Assembly: GCA_016291405.1 (NCBI GenBank) | Contig: JAEEXG010000019.1 | Location: 1 to 39,759, forward strand | Source of the DNA: Lachnospiraceae bacterium | GTDB lineage: Bacteria > Bacillota > Clostridia > Lachnospirales > Lachnospiraceae | Length of the DNA: 39,759 nt | Direction: 5' to 3' | Shown here: positions 17,831 to 26,675 of the stretch, in pieces | Numbering within the stretch: position 1 is the stretch's first letter | Layout: each line of letters opens with the position of its first letter | Translations under genes and position numbers: made by a program | The notes under the pieces: generated by a model | Databases searched by the model: none | What the model saw: the letters and a program-made list of their open reading frames with translations, nothing else | What the model was told of the DNA's origin: nothing

Positions 17831-19147
17831 GTGAAAAACAAGGTAAAGATCCTAAACTTAATAATGCTAGTATCAATGCTTTTTCTTTTATGCGCATGCA
17901 CAACCGGTAAAAGTGAAAGCAAAGAAGCAAAGCCAACCGATAATAAAGAAACAGAAGTAACAGAGACGGCGGCTCCTTTTACCGCAGCTCTTCCCGGAGA
18001 ATATGACTCTAAAGACACGTCGGTTGTTACAAAGGTGAGTAAGGTAACAGATTCAATTACCTTTTATAATTACGGTCTTTCAAAGAGCTACACACTTAGC
18101 TTTGACAACGTTACTTCCTTTTATGATAAGTATGAAATTCCAATGTCCGTAGACCAGGTTAGCCAGGGCGACATAGTGGACATTTCATTCTTAAAAGGAA
18201 AAAAGCTTTTGGTTTCTTTAAAAGAAAGAAAGGATGCTTTATCTATCCCTGACGTAACCGGATTTGAAATAAATGAAAATGCAAAGAAGTTTAACTACGG
18301 AAGCGATTCTTATAAGATAACCGATTCAACCATAGTTTTAGCCGAAAATGAAAAGAGGGCGTTAAGTGATTTAAGCAGTATAGATCACGTAAGCATAAGC
18401 GGAATCGATAAGGACATTTATTGCATTACATTAAGAACAGGTCATGGAACTCTTTCCTTAAAAGGACAGGATGAGCTTATTGACGGAGTAATCGAGGTTG
18501 GGGGAAACATACTTACAATCAAAAAGAACCTGACCATAGATTTACCTGAAGGGGAGTTTGATGCCATAATTTCGAAGGGAAAGACCGTCGTTAACAGGAA
18601 AGTAAATATTCAAAGAGATCAAAAGGCTACACTTGATTTAAGCGATGTGGTGCTTGAAGAAGACAAGATGGGCCGAGTGTATTTTGACGTATATCCTAAG
18701 GAAGCAAAGCTTTATATTGACTCAAAGCTTGTAGACAGCAGCGAACTCATTGAACTTACAATAGGTTCTCATAAAGTAGAAGCTGTAATGGAAGGATATG
18801 AAACCTTTACAAGAGTTTTAAATGTAGGGGAAGAAACAGCTACAATGTCGGTTATATTGGAAGAAAAAACTGTAAAGGATTCTTCAAAAGAAAAAGAAGA
18901 CTCAAAGACTACAGGATATTATTTAAGAATAAACACTCCGGTAGGAGCTGAAGTTGAGATTGACGGAAACTATGTGGGAGTAGCTCCCGTAGCTGTGGCA
19001 AAAGAAGCCGGAAGCCACACAATAAAGCTTACCAAAAACGGTTATGTGACAAGAACTTATACAGTGGTTGTTGAAAATACAGCTGCCGATTCAAATTACT
19101 CATTTTCCGATTTATTACCCGTCGGAACGGTGACTTCCAACGAATAA
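17831..19147 (+). CDS. PEGA-domain lipoprotein
   Basis: A 438-residue exported protein. The signal peptide ends in a lipobox (LCAC) with the lipidated Cys at 23, followed by a Lys/Glu/Thr-rich linker, so it is anchored to the outer face of the membrane. The middle is beta-rich and unassigned. Two PEGA-type repeats lie at the C-terminus (roughly 280-345 and 360-430). They are recognisable by the YIDSKLVDS...GSHKVEAVMEGYE and EIDGNYVGVAP...GSHTIKLTKNGY patterns. PEGA domains are linked to the cell surface and S-layer. The start is GTG with GGGG ahead of it, inside the end of cca. The coupling to cca looks positional rather than functional. Confidence 0.87.
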   Translation: MKNKVKILNLIMLVSMLFLLCACTTGKSESKEAKPTDNKETEVTETAAPFTAALPGEYDSKDTSVVTKVSKVTDSITFYNYGLSKSYTLSFDNVTSFYDKYEIPMSVDQVSQGDIVDISFLKGKKLLVSLKERKDALSIPDVTGFEINENAKKFNYGSDSYKITDSTIVLAENEKRALSDLSSIDHVSISGIDKDIYCITLRTGHGTLSLKGQDELIDGVIEVGGNILTIKKNLTIDLPEGEFDAIISKGKTVVNRKVNIQRDQKATLDLSDVVLEEDKMGRVYFDVYPKEAKLYIDSKLVDSSELIELTIGSHKVEAVMEGYETFTRVLNVGEETATMSVILEEKTVKDSSKEKEDSKTTGYYLRINTPVGAEVEIDGNYVGVAPVAVAKEAGSHTIKLTKNGYVTRTYTVVVENTAADSNYSFSDLLPVGTVTSNE

Positions 19148-19246
19148 ATAGGGCTATGGTACCACATTTTTGCTTGATAATTATTCGTTAATAAATGTCA
19201 GTTAAATTTAGAGATTTGTGTGAACAATTTGTTAACAAAAAAAGGC

Positions 19247-19286
19247 AAAAAAAGTGCCAAAAAACCTTGTAAATTCGGCATTTTTT
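19247..19286 (+). terminator. Weak terminator of the lipoprotein gene
   Basis: An A-rich arm ending in GTGCC (19247-19258) pairs with GGCATTTTTT (19277-19286) across an 18-base loop. The last T is next to the HU -35 box, so terminator and promoter abut. Confidence 0.45.
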
Positions 19287-19287
19287 G

Positions 19288-19316
19288 TTGACAAGACGGA
19301 TAAAAAATTATATAAC
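19288..19316 (+). promoter_or_regulatory. Strong promoter of the HU gene
   Basis: Consensus TTGACA (19288-19293), a 17-base spacer and TATAAC (19311-19316). The leader of about 60 bases contains an 8-bp hairpin (19326-19333 with 19338-19345, two G-T pairs), which may stabilise the mRNA of this abundant protein. Confidence 0.82.
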
Positions 19317-19381
19317 AATTATAGACGTTTTCCTTTAGGGGAACGCAAAAACACAGACTCATATAAGAGGAGGAGTTCTCA

Positions 19382-19657
19382 ATGAACAAGACAGAATTAG
19401 TTGCAGCTATCGCTGATCAGGCTGGATTATCCAAGAAGGATGCAGAGAAGGCAGTTAAGGCTTTCACAGAAGTTGTAGGTAAGGAATTAAAGAAGGGTGG
19501 AAAGGTTCAGTTAGTTGGATTCGGTACATTCGAAGTTTCTAAGAGAGCAGCAAGAGAGGGTAGAAATCCTCAGACAGGTGCACCTATGAAGATTAAGGCT
19601 TCTAAGGCTCCTAAGTTCAGCGCCGGCAAGGCATTAAAGGATTTAGTAAACGCTTAA
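19382..19657 (+). CDS. hup: HU-family DNA-binding protein
   Basis: A 91-residue nucleoid protein that binds and bends DNA as a dimer. It begins with MNKTELVAAIADQAGLSKKDAEKAV-like helices (split here as MNKTELVAAI and SKKDAEKAVKAF). The beta-arm region has the signature GFGTFEVSKRAAREGRNP and PKFSAGKALKD at the end. Length is exactly that of bacterial HU. Its own strong promoter, an AGAGGAGGAG ribosome site and its own terminator indicate high monocistronic expression. It heads the conserved block that continues with rqcP and divIC. Confidence 0.97.
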   Translation: MNKTELVAAIADQAGLSKKDAEKAVKAFTEVVGKELKKGGKVQLVGFGTFEVSKRAAREGRNPQTGAPMKIKASKAPKFSAGKALKDLVNA

Positions 19658-19692
19658 TCCTATTACATATTCGATTAGAATTTGTAAACTTT

Positions 19693-19722
19693 GGGACTGC
19701 ACATTGTGTAGTCCCTTTTTGT
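19693..19722 (+). terminator. Rho-independent terminator after HU
   Basis: A 10-bp stem built on GGGACT (19693-19698) and AGTCCC (19710-19715) with inner pairs is followed by five T. Confidence 0.9.
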
Positions 19723-19750
19723 ATAGAGACGAGTTTAATTGGAGAAAAAA

Positions 19751-19990
19751 ATGAGATTAGATAAATATTTAAAAGTATCAAGACTTATAAAAAGAAGAAC
19801 CGTAGCCAATGAAGCCTGCGATAACGGCAGAGTATTCATAAATGACAAGCAGGCAAAGGCTTCTACCGAAGTTAAAGTAGGGGACATCATTACGATTTCT
19901 TTTGGCAATAAAGACGTAAAGGTGGAAGTTACGGATATTAGCGAAACCGTAAAAAAGGATGAAGCCAAGGATTTATTTAAGTATTTGTAA
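19751..19990 (+). CDS. rqcP: S4-domain RNA-binding protein, ribosome quality control
   Basis: A 79-residue protein made almost wholly of one S4 domain (MRLDKYLKVSRLIKRR, then GRVFINDK and KVGDIITI). It matches YabO/RqcP of Firmicutes, which works with RqcH to add alanine tails on stalled 50S subunits. In Bacillus it occupies the same place upstream of divIC. I chose the ATG at 19751 because GGAG (19741-19744) lies six bases before it; an in-frame TTG at 19739 overlaps that site. A strong separate promoter follows its stop, so it is not tied to divIC. The related heat-shock protein Hsp15 is the alternative name. Confidence 0.9.
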   Translation: MRLDKYLKVSRLIKRRTVANEACDNGRVFINDKQAKASTEVKVGDIITISFGNKDVKVEVTDISETVKKDEAKDLFKYL

Positions 19991-20016
19991 GAAGAGTAAC
20001 CTTAAGGATATATTTG

Positions 20017-20045
20017 TTGACGAATGGTTAATTCATAAATATAAT
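20017..20045 (+). promoter_or_regulatory. Strong promoter of divIC
   Basis: TTGACG (20017-20022), a 17-base spacer and consensus TATAAT (20040-20045). Transcription should begin near 20052, about 30 bases before the divIC start. Confidence 0.8.
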
Positions 20046-20082
20046 AATTATGTAAACACCATTATGTAAACGGGGTGATGTG

Positions 20083-20394
20083 ATGGCCCACAGATATACA
20101 AGAAGAAAAAAGAGAAAGAATCAGAATTTCAGAAACATGACGATGATAACCTTTGTTGTCGCCATGATTCTTGTTGTGGTCTTTATTAAGAATGGCGAGC
20201 TAAAAGAAAAGAAAGCCGGCTATGAAAAAAGAGAGCAATACCTCCTTGAACAGATTGAAGAGCAGAATAAAAGAAGCGAAGAAATAGAGGAATACAGAAA
20301 GTACACCAAGACAAAGCAGTATGTAGAAGATATGGCTAAAGAGAAACTTGGACTTGTGTATAAAGATGAAGTAATATTCGAAGCAGAGAACTAA
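20083..20394 (+). CDS. divIC: Septum formation initiator (DivIC/FtsB-like)
   Basis: A 103-residue bitopic membrane protein: a basic cytoplasmic N-terminus (YTRRKKRKNQ), one helix (about 20-38), then an external coiled coil rich in Glu, Lys and Arg (about 42-78). It ends with the short domain KEKLGLVYKDEVIF, typical of DivIC/FtsB. It would join FtsL and FtsQ/DivIB in the divisome. GGGGTGAT precedes the ATG at 20083; a GTG one codon earlier is possible. The gene order between rqcP and tilS supports DivIC rather than FtsL. The yabP and yabQ genes that sit between rqcP and divIC in sporulating relatives are missing. Confidence 0.9.
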   Translation: MAHRYTRRKKRKNQNFRNMTMITFVVAMILVVVFIKNGELKEKKAGYEKREQYLLEQIEEQNKRSEEIEEYRKYTKTKQYVEDMAKEKLGLVYKDEVIFEAEN

Positions 20395-20395
20395 A

Positions 20396-20436
20396 ACCTT
20401 CCGTTGATTAAAGACGGAAGGTGTTTTATCTTTTAT
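20396..20436 (+). terminator. Hairpin between divIC and tilS, terminator or attenuator
   Basis: A perfect 9-bp stem (20396-20404 with 20414-20422) is followed by GTTTTATCTTTTAT. The tail ends only four bases before the tilS ATG. Confidence 0.72.
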
Positions 20437-20440
20437 ATAT

Positions 20441-21835
20441 ATGGAAAATCAATTTTTAAAGAGAATTGAAAATTTCATATCCGATTATTCCCTCATATCA
20501 ACAGGTGACAAGATTGTTTTGGGAGTGTCGGGAGGCGCTGATTCCGTGGCGCTTTTGGAAGTGTTAAACGAGCTTAAGGGAAAATACGACCTTAGGCTTT
20601 TTGTGGTTCATATAAATCACGGATTAAGAGAGGAAGCATTAGAAGAAGAAAAGTACGTTGAATCTCTTTGTAAAGAAAGAAACATTCCTTTTTACTTATT
20701 TAAAGAAGATGTAAAAGAGCTTTCAAAAAAGATGATGATTGGTATCGAGGAAGCCGGAAGGTTTTTGCGATACGAGTCTTTTGAAAAAGTGTTAAAAGAA
20801 GTTAAGGCCGATAAAATAGCGGTTGCTCATAATTCAAACGATTTATCGGAAACAATGCTTTTTAACTTATTTAGAGGAACGGGAGTAAAAGGCCTTGCTT
20901 CCATATCGCCTAAAAGAGGAAATATTATAAGACCTCTTTTATGTGTACAAAGAAACGAGATTGAGGAATTTCTTAAAGAGAGAAAGGTTTCTTTTTGCAT
21001 AGATAAATCGAATTTATCAAATGAGTATTCAAGAAACAGGATTAGAAACAACATTTTGCCTGTTGTAACGGATGAAATCAGCAAAGAAGCCGTATCTCAC
21101 ATGAATGAAACGGCGGCTCAGTTAAGAGAGCTAAACGAGTTTACAAGTTCCTATTGTGAAGAAGCCTTTAGGAAAATTGCAAGTAAAGAAGGCAAAGCGG
21201 TTTCTTTTAACAAAGAATTGTTTTTGCGTGAGTCGGTTTATATTAGAAAGATGCTTATTAAGCGGGCGATTGATGAACTTGTGCCTCACAATAAAGACAT
21301 TACGCATCTTCACATTGAGGCGGTTATGAACATTTCAGACAAGGAGGGAAGCAAGAAGGTTAACCTTCCTTATGAAATAGAAGTAACGGCAAGCTATAAG
21401 GAAATAAGCTTTAAAAGGGGCGGAGAAACAAAAGAAAAGCCTAAAGAAATTGAGATTCCTTTGACGGATGGAACATATAGATATGGGGAATACAGGGTCG
21501 AAGTAAGGGTACTTAATAAAGACTTAAACTATGCTTACTCTCAAAAGACATATACTAAATGTTTCGATTGTGATAAAATACAGGGGTCTTTGATGATGCG
21601 CTCAAGGAGCACCGGCGATGAAATAGCAGTAAATCAAAAGGGCTCAAAGAAGCGACTTAAAGACTATATGATTGATGAGAAAATTCCTGTAGAAAAGCGT
21701 GACTATGTTCCGATACTGGCAGTCGGAAGCGCTGTTTTATGGGTGGTAGGTTTTCGAATTAGTGAAGCTTTTAAAATAAGTAAGGATACGAAGCGCGTTA
21801 TTGAAATAAGCGTTTCTAAGGAGGAAGAATGTTAG
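20441..21835 (+). CDS. tilS: tRNA(Ile) lysidine synthetase
   Basis: A 464-residue enzyme that attaches lysine to C34 of the CAU-anticodon tRNA-Ile so that it reads AUA. The PP-loop ATP pyrophosphatase motif SGGADS (30-35) is intact, followed by HINHGLR and HNSNDLSETMLFNLFRGTGVKGL. The C-terminal TilS domain ends with RSTGDEI, KKRLKDYMIDEKIP and WVVGFRIS. The ATG at 20441 is the only reasonable start, because the PP-loop lies just behind it. There is no Shine-Dalgarno at normal distance and a terminator-like hairpin lies directly upstream. The hpt start overlaps its stop, giving the conserved tilS-hpt-ftsH order. Confidence 0.94.
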   Translation: MENQFLKRIENFISDYSLISTGDKIVLGVSGGADSVALLEVLNELKGKYDLRLFVVHINHGLREEALEEEKYVESLCKERNIPFYLFKEDVKELSKKMMIGIEEAGRFLRYESFEKVLKEVKADKIAVAHNSNDLSETMLFNLFRGTGVKGLASISPKRGNIIRPLLCVQRNEIEEFLKERKVSFCIDKSNLSNEYSRNRIRNNILPVVTDEISKEAVSHMNETAAQLRELNEFTSSYCEEAFRKIASKEGKAVSFNKELFLRESVYIRKMLIKRAIDELVPHNKDITHLHIEAVMNISDKEGSKKVNLPYEIEVTASYKEISFKRGGETKEKPKEIEIPLTDGTYRYGEYRVEVRVLNKDLNYAYSQKTYTKCFDCDKIQGSLMMRSRSTGDEIAVNQKGSKKRLKDYMIDEKIPVEKRDYVPILAVGSAVLWVVGFRISEAFKISKDTKRVIEISVSKEEEC

Positions 21836-22368
21836 AACACGAAGTAAGGGAATTATTGTCGGAAGAAGAAGTTGATAAAAGAATTAAGGAAATCGGCGAA
21901 CAGATTACAAAGGATTATGCCGGAAAGAGCGTTCATTTGGTATGCGTGCTTAAGGGCGGCAGTTTCTTTATGTGTGAGCTTGCAAAGAGAATCAACTTAA
22001 ATGTATCCATGGACTTTATGTCTGTTTCAAGTTACGGCGGAGACACCAAGTCAAGCGGTGTTGTTAAGATCGTAAAAGACTTAGATGAGCCTTTACTTGG
22101 TAAAGATGTTATTGTTGTTGAAGATATCGTTGACTCAGGACGTACACTTAGCTACCTTCTTGAAATGTTAAAAGACAGAAAGCCTGCTAGCCTTTCACTT
22201 TGCACATTGCTTGATAAGCCTGAAAGACGTGTGGTAGACGTGGACGTTAAGTACACAGGATTTAAGATTCCGGATGTTTTCGTGGTAGGATATGGTCTTG
22301 ACTACGATCAGATATACAGAAACCTTCCTTATATCGGAGAGGTTGTTTTCAAAAATGACGAGAAATAA
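21829..22368 (+). CDS. hpt: Hypoxanthine phosphoribosyltransferase
   Basis: A 179-residue purine-salvage enzyme that turns hypoxanthine or guanine plus PRPP into IMP or GMP. The PRPP-binding motif [12 protein letters not shown] is exact, and LKGGSFFM near the N-terminus is the diphosphate loop. The [11 protein letters not shown] flexible loop and the C-terminal purine-binding [13 protein letters not shown] are present. An AAGGAGGAA ribosome site precedes the ATG, which overlaps the tilS stop by seven bases (translational coupling). ftsH follows 11 bases later. Confidence 0.96.
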   Translation: MLEHEVRELLSEEEVDKRIKEIGEQITKDYAGKSVHLVCVLKGGSFFMCELAKRINLNVSMDFMSVSSYGGDTKSSGVVKIVKDLDEPLLGKDVIVVEDIVDSGRTLSYLLEMLKDRKPASLSLCTLLDKPERRVVDVDVKYTGFKIPDVFVVGYGLDYDQIYRNLPYIGEVVFKNDEK

Positions 22369-22379
22369 AGGAGAATAAA

Positions 22380-24203
22380 TTGGAAAAAAGAAATCAGGGA
22401 TATGGGTTTATCTTTTCCCTCATAATTGTGCTTTTACTATGTACGGTTTTGGTTTCTTATTTAAAACAGGATAAGAATTACTACAGTAAGGACGCACTTT
22501 TAGAGGATATCGGCAAGACTTTGGTTAATGAAGTCGTAATACATCCCAATGCCGACAACCAGACAGGTACATTGGAAGTAAAGTTTAAAGACGGTTCAGG
22601 AAAAGAGCTTTACGTTACCAATGTAGAAGAAATTGAAAAAGAATTAGGCGAAGTTAACGTTACGGTATACGTTGAGGACATTCCCAGAGAAAACTGGTTC
22701 TTATCATACGTATTACCGGTTTTAATCGTGCTTATAGTCGGGGTTTTCCTTTTTGTTATGTTTTCTGCGCAAGGAGCAGGAGGCGGTGGCGGACAAAACG
22801 CCAAGATGATGAATTTCGGAAAATCCAGAGCCAGAATGTATACAGGCGATGAAAACGAAATCAAGTTAAAAGACGTTGCCGGATTAAAAGAAGAAAAAGA
22901 AGAACTTGATGAAATCGTGGACTTTTTAAAGAGTCCCGGAAAATATGTTAAGGTGGGCGCAAGAATTCCTAAGGGTATCTTGCTTGAAGGCCCTCCCGGA
23001 ACAGGTAAGACACTTCTTGCAAAGGCTATTGCGGGAGAAGCAAACGTTCCCTTCTTTAGCATTTCAGGTTCAGACTTTGTTGAAATGTTTGTAGGTGTGG
23101 GCGCATCCAGAGTAAGAGACTTGTTTGCGGATGCAAAGAAGAACGCTCCTTGTATTGTGTTTATCGATGAAATCGATGCGGTGGGAAGACGCCGTGGTAC
23201 AGGTATGGGCGGCGGCCACGATGAACGTGAACAGACCCTTAACCAGCTTTTGGTTGAAATGGACGGATTTAAACAGAATTCAGGTATTATCGTGCTTGCA
23301 GCAACAAACAGAGTTGACATATTAGACCCTGCGATTTTACGTCCCGGCAGATTTGACAGAAAGATTGCCGTCGGAGTGCCTGATGTAGCGGGAAGAGAAG
23401 AAATTTTAGCTGTTCACGCAAAGAACAAGCCTCTTGGCGATGATGTTGACTTAAAGGACATTGCTCATACAACAGCAGGCTTTACAGGTGCGGACCTTGA
23501 AAACCTTTTAAACGAATCCGCTATCAAAGCCGCAAGAGAAGACAGAGCGTTTATCACTCAGTCTGATATTAAGAGCTCATTTGTTAAGGTAGGAATCGGC
23601 GTAGAAAAGAAGAGCCGAATCATTACCGATAACGATAAAAAGATTACAGCCTTCCACGAGGCAGGCCATGCAATCTTATTCCATGTGCTTCCTCACACAG
23701 ATCCTGTTTATACAGTATCCATTATTCCTACAGGATTAGGTGCTGCAGGTTACACAATGCCCATACGTGAAAAAGACGATATACATCTTACTAAGGGCCG
23801 AATGGAAGAAGAAATTATGACGCTTCTTGGAGGAAGAATCGCTGAAAGCATTGTGTTTGACGATATTACAACCGGTGCTTCAAACGATATTAAGAGAGCC
23901 ACAAAGATAGCAAGAAACATGGTTACCAAATACGGTATGTCCAAAAACATCGGTGTTATCTGCTATGACGATGATGAAGAAGATGAAGTATTTATCGGAC
24001 GTGACCTTGCTCATGCAAAGAATCATTCAGAAGCTGTGGCCGGTGAAATCGATAAAGAAGTTAAGGCTATCATAGATAAGTGCTACAAGAAGGCAGAAGA
24101 AATCATTAAGGAACACATGGATGTTTTGAATGCCTGTGCCGAGCTTTTGCTTGAAAAAGAAAAGATCGGAAGAGACGAATTTGAAGCTTTATTTGAAGCT
24201 TAA
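22380..24203 (+). CDS. ftsH: ATP-dependent zinc metalloprotease FtsH
   Basis: A 607-residue membrane-anchored AAA+ protease. Helix 1 is near residues 8-26 and helix 2 near 105-127, enclosing a small external domain. Walker A is GPPGTGKT (204-211), Walker B is [10 protein letters not shown], and the second region of homology is ILRPGRFDR. The pore FVG and the zinc site HEAGH (426-430) are present. All catalytic elements are intact. The start is TTG with GGAG eight bases before it, a weaker initiator that may limit the level of the third gene of the tilS-hpt-ftsH run. It degrades misfolded membrane proteins and short-lived regulators. Confidence 0.97.
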   Translation: MEKRNQGYGFIFSLIIVLLLCTVLVSYLKQDKNYYSKDALLEDIGKTLVNEVVIHPNADNQTGTLEVKFKDGSGKELYVTNVEEIEKELGEVNVTVYVEDIPRENWFLSYVLPVLIVLIVGVFLFVMFSAQGAGGGGGQNAKMMNFGKSRARMYTGDENEIKLKDVAGLKEEKEELDEIVDFLKSPGKYVKVGARIPKGILLEGPPGTGKTLLAKAIAGEANVPFFSISGSDFVEMFVGVGASRVRDLFADAKKNAPCIVFIDEIDAVGRRRGTGMGGGHDEREQTLNQLLVEMDGFKQNSGIIVLAATNRVDILDPAILRPGRFDRKIAVGVPDVAGREEILAVHAKNKPLGDDVDLKDIAHTTAGFTGADLENLLNESAIKAAREDRAFITQSDIKSSFVKVGIGVEKKSRIITDNDKKITAFHEAGHAILFHVLPHTDPVYTVSIIPTGLGAAGYTMPIREKDDIHLTKGRMEEEIMTLLGGRIAESIVFDDITTGASNDIKRATKIARNMVTKYGMSKNIGVICYDDDEEDEVFIGRDLAHAKNHSEAVAGEIDKEVKAIIDKCYKKAEEIIKEHMDVLNACAELLLEKEKIGRDEFEALFEA

Positions 24204-24561
24204 AAAGGGCATTGGTGAAAATAAACAAAGATGTATTGGTGATTATGCACAAAAACGACAGTTCCAATTTGTAAATTTTGTGAATGCTGAGTATATGCAG
24301 AAAAGTAGACCTCTGATATTATACTACTTGTAACCCCCCAATACATTATATAGTTTTTTGCTATACCCCATAAGAAGAAATACCTTCTCTAAAACAGACA
24401 GTAGTACCTACTGTCTGTTTTACTATGCAAAAAAATATTGTATAATTTTAGTAATCGAGGGAATTTGTTAATCACGGTATAGTATCATAAATTGTCGGGA
24501 TTATCACGTTTATAAGTTTAGAAATATATAGCGGACCGGTAAAACGGGGCAAGAAGACACA
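24204..24561 (+). other. 358-bp intergenic region
   Basis: No convincing gene is seen here. The first 185 bases are A/T-rich and without clear structure, except a small TATAG/CTATA hairpin near 24350. A strong terminator lies at 24391-24421. After it comes A/T-rich DNA with a TATAAT at 24441-24446 that lacks a good -35, a probable promoter of the downstream glycosidase. Confidence 0.6.
24391..24422 (+). terminator. Perfect terminator hairpin, possibly bidirectional
   Basis: A perfect 14-bp inverted repeat (24391-24404 with 24408-24421) has A4 at its left end and T4 at its right end, so it could work on both strands. It lies 187 bases after ftsH. Confidence 0.8.
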
Positions 24562-26667
24562 ATGAATTTAGGTTTTCAAGATAAGTCGGATGGCGATCAG
24601 TGGTATGTTCAATCCATGCGCCCTGTCTTTTCAAGGAGGGCAGTTTTTTCCGATACTAGTGAAAATTTTATATCGCCTGCAGAGCCGAATCCTTACGATA
24701 AAGTAACGATTAAGCTAAGGACTGCAAAGCACAATGTAGACAAAGTATCTTTGGTTACCCACGACTCAGAAATCAGAATGCAAGTGGTGGAATCGGACAG
24801 ATACTTTGATTATTATGCCTGTGAAATCACTATGCCTGACAGAGAGTTTTATTATTACTTCAGGCTTAAAGTCGGAAGGCTTGTGTGCGTCTACGATGCA
24901 ATAGGAGTGCAAAAGTCCGTTACTTCTCAAAATCCCTTTAAGATTGTGCCGGGATTTCACACTCCAGAGTGGGCAAAGGGCGCCGTTATGTATCAGATAT
25001 TCACGGAGAGATTTTGTAACGCTGACCCTTCAAACGATGTGGTGGACGGTGAATACTTCTACGTCGGAGGGCTTGTTAAAAAGATTGATGACTGGTATCA
25101 ATTACCGGCTCCCGATGATACAAAAGAGTTTTACGGAGGAGATTTACAGGGCGTTATCGATAAGCTTGGATATTTAAAGGATTTAGGCATTGATGCTATA
25201 TACTTTAATCCTTTGTTTGTATCGCCTTCAAATCATAAATATGACAGCCAGGACTATGAACACATAGATCCTCATTTTGGAAAGATAGTAAAAGACGGCG
25301 GAGAATGCCTTCACGATACGGACAGAGACAATAAGCATGCCACAAAGTATCAGACAAGAGTAAGCTCACTTGAAAACTTACAGGCTTCCGACGACCTTTT
25401 CTGCGAGCTAGTAAAAAAGGCTCATGAACTTGGAATAAAGATAGTATTGGACGGAGTGTTTAACCACTGCGGTTCCTTTAACAAGTGGCTTGACAGAGAA
25501 AGAATCTATGAAGAGAGTGCCGACTTTGAAAAGGGCGCTTTCATAAGCGAAGACAGCCCCTACAGAGATTTCTTTGATTTTAGAAACAAAGAAGGCTGGC
25601 CTTACAATGCAAGCTATGACGGATGGTGGGGCTATGATACACTTCCTAAGCTTAATTATGAGGCAAGTAAAGACCTTTACGATAAAGTAATCGAAATAGG
25701 AAGAAAATGGGTTTCAGAGCCTTTCTGCGTTGACGGATGGCGTCTTGACGTGGCAGCAGACTTAGGACATTCACCTGAGTTTAACCACGAGTTTTATAAG
25801 CGTTTCAGGGCAAATGTAAAAGAAGCAAATCCCGATGCCCTTATTTTGGCAGAGCATTACGGAGATCCCGGCGCTTGGTTAAACGGAAAAGAATGGGACT
25901 CTGTCATGAACTATGATGCCTTTATGGAGCCCGTAACATGGTTCTTAACAGGCATGCAAAAGCATAGCGATGAATTCAGAGGCGATTTACTTGGAAATGC
26001 GAAGAGCTTCTTTGATACAATGGTTTACTGCGGAAACAGAATGGCTACGGCTTCTAAGCTTGTGGCAATGAATCAGCTTTCAAACCACGACCATTCAAGA
26101 TTTTTGACACGTACCAATCAAAAGGTGGGAAGAGTGTCAAACCTTGGACCTAAGGCTGCGGAAGAAGGCGTTGATAAGGCTGTAATGCGCCTTGGCGTTA
26201 TGATGCAGATGACCTGGGTGGGCGCTCCCACAATATATTACGGAGACGAAGCGGGCCTTTGCGGCTTTACAGACCCCGATAACAGAAGGACATTTCCATG
26301 GGGAAGAGAGGACCATGAGCTTATCAGATTCCATAAGGAAATGATCAGAATCCACAAAGAAAACAGATGCCTCATAACAGGCTCCGTTAAAAACCTTGTG
26401 GAAGAAGAATACCTTATAGCCTACGGACGCTTCACAAAAGACGAAGCAATAATCGTGGTTATAAACAGAGACAATAACGAAAGATATGTTAAAATACCTG
26501 CGTGGGAAACGGCGGGATGCGAAGACTTGGCCTTTGAAAAGATAATGATATCTTCAAGGGACGGCTTCTCTTCCGATGTTTACGACGTAGAGGTTGAGAA
26601 TGGAAAACTTAAAGTAAACGTTCCGGGAGTATCGGGAATTGTTTACAGAAGAAAGAAAAAGAACTGA
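24562..26667 (+). CDS. GH13 alpha-glycosidase, cyclomaltodextrinase/neopullulanase type
   Basis: A 701-residue cytosolic enzyme with no signal peptide. An N-terminal beta-domain of the CBM34 type (about 30-125) starts at SPAEPNPYDKVTIKLRTA. The GH13 barrel follows: DGVFNH (region I), GWRLDVAAD with nucleophile D396, LAEHYGD with acid/base E431, and LSNHDH with D510. This layout is that of maltogenic amylase, neopullulanase or cyclomaltodextrinase, which act on imported maltodextrins, cyclodextrins or pullulan fragments. The ribosome site is weak (GGGG far upstream), so the ATG at 24562 is moderate; the next Met is residue 19. An ABC-F gene follows nine bases after. The exact substrate is open. 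Confidence 0.92.
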   Translation: MNLGFQDKSDGDQWYVQSMRPVFSRRAVFSDTSENFISPAEPNPYDKVTIKLRTAKHNVDKVSLVTHDSEIRMQVVESDRYFDYYACEITMPDREFYYYFRLKVGRLVCVYDAIGVQKSVTSQNPFKIVPGFHTPEWAKGAVMYQIFTERFCNADPSNDVVDGEYFYVGGLVKKIDDWYQLPAPDDTKEFYGGDLQGVIDKLGYLKDLGIDAIYFNPLFVSPSNHKYDSQDYEHIDPHFGKIVKDGGECLHDTDRDNKHATKYQTRVSSLENLQASDDLFCELVKKAHELGIKIVLDGVFNHCGSFNKWLDRERIYEESADFEKGAFISEDSPYRDFFDFRNKEGWPYNASYDGWWGYDTLPKLNYEASKDLYDKVIEIGRKWVSEPFCVDGWRLDVAADLGHSPEFNHEFYKRFRANVKEANPDALILAEHYGDPGAWLNGKEWDSVMNYDAFMEPVTWFLTGMQKHSDEFRGDLLGNAKSFFDTMVYCGNRMATASKLVAMNQLSNHDHSRFLTRTNQKVGRVSNLGPKAAEEGVDKAVMRLGVMMQMTWVGAPTIYYGDEAGLCGFTDPDNRRTFPWGREDHELIRFHKEMIRIHKENRCLITGSVKNLVEEEYLIAYGRFTKDEAIIVVINRDNNERYVKIPAWETAGCEDLAFEKIMISSRDGFSSDVYDVEVENGKLKVNVPGVSGIVYRRKKKN

Positions 26668-26675
26668 GGGTTAGA

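Noticed and set aside
22610-23320. A 236-codon open frame on the minus strand opposite ftsH
   Set aside because: It is the shadow of the strongly coding ftsH frame, Ser/Pro-rich, without a ribosome site or recognisable motif.
24218-24273. A 19-residue frame starting with GTG after ftsH
   Set aside because: Too short, weak start, no conserved feature and no downstream gene.
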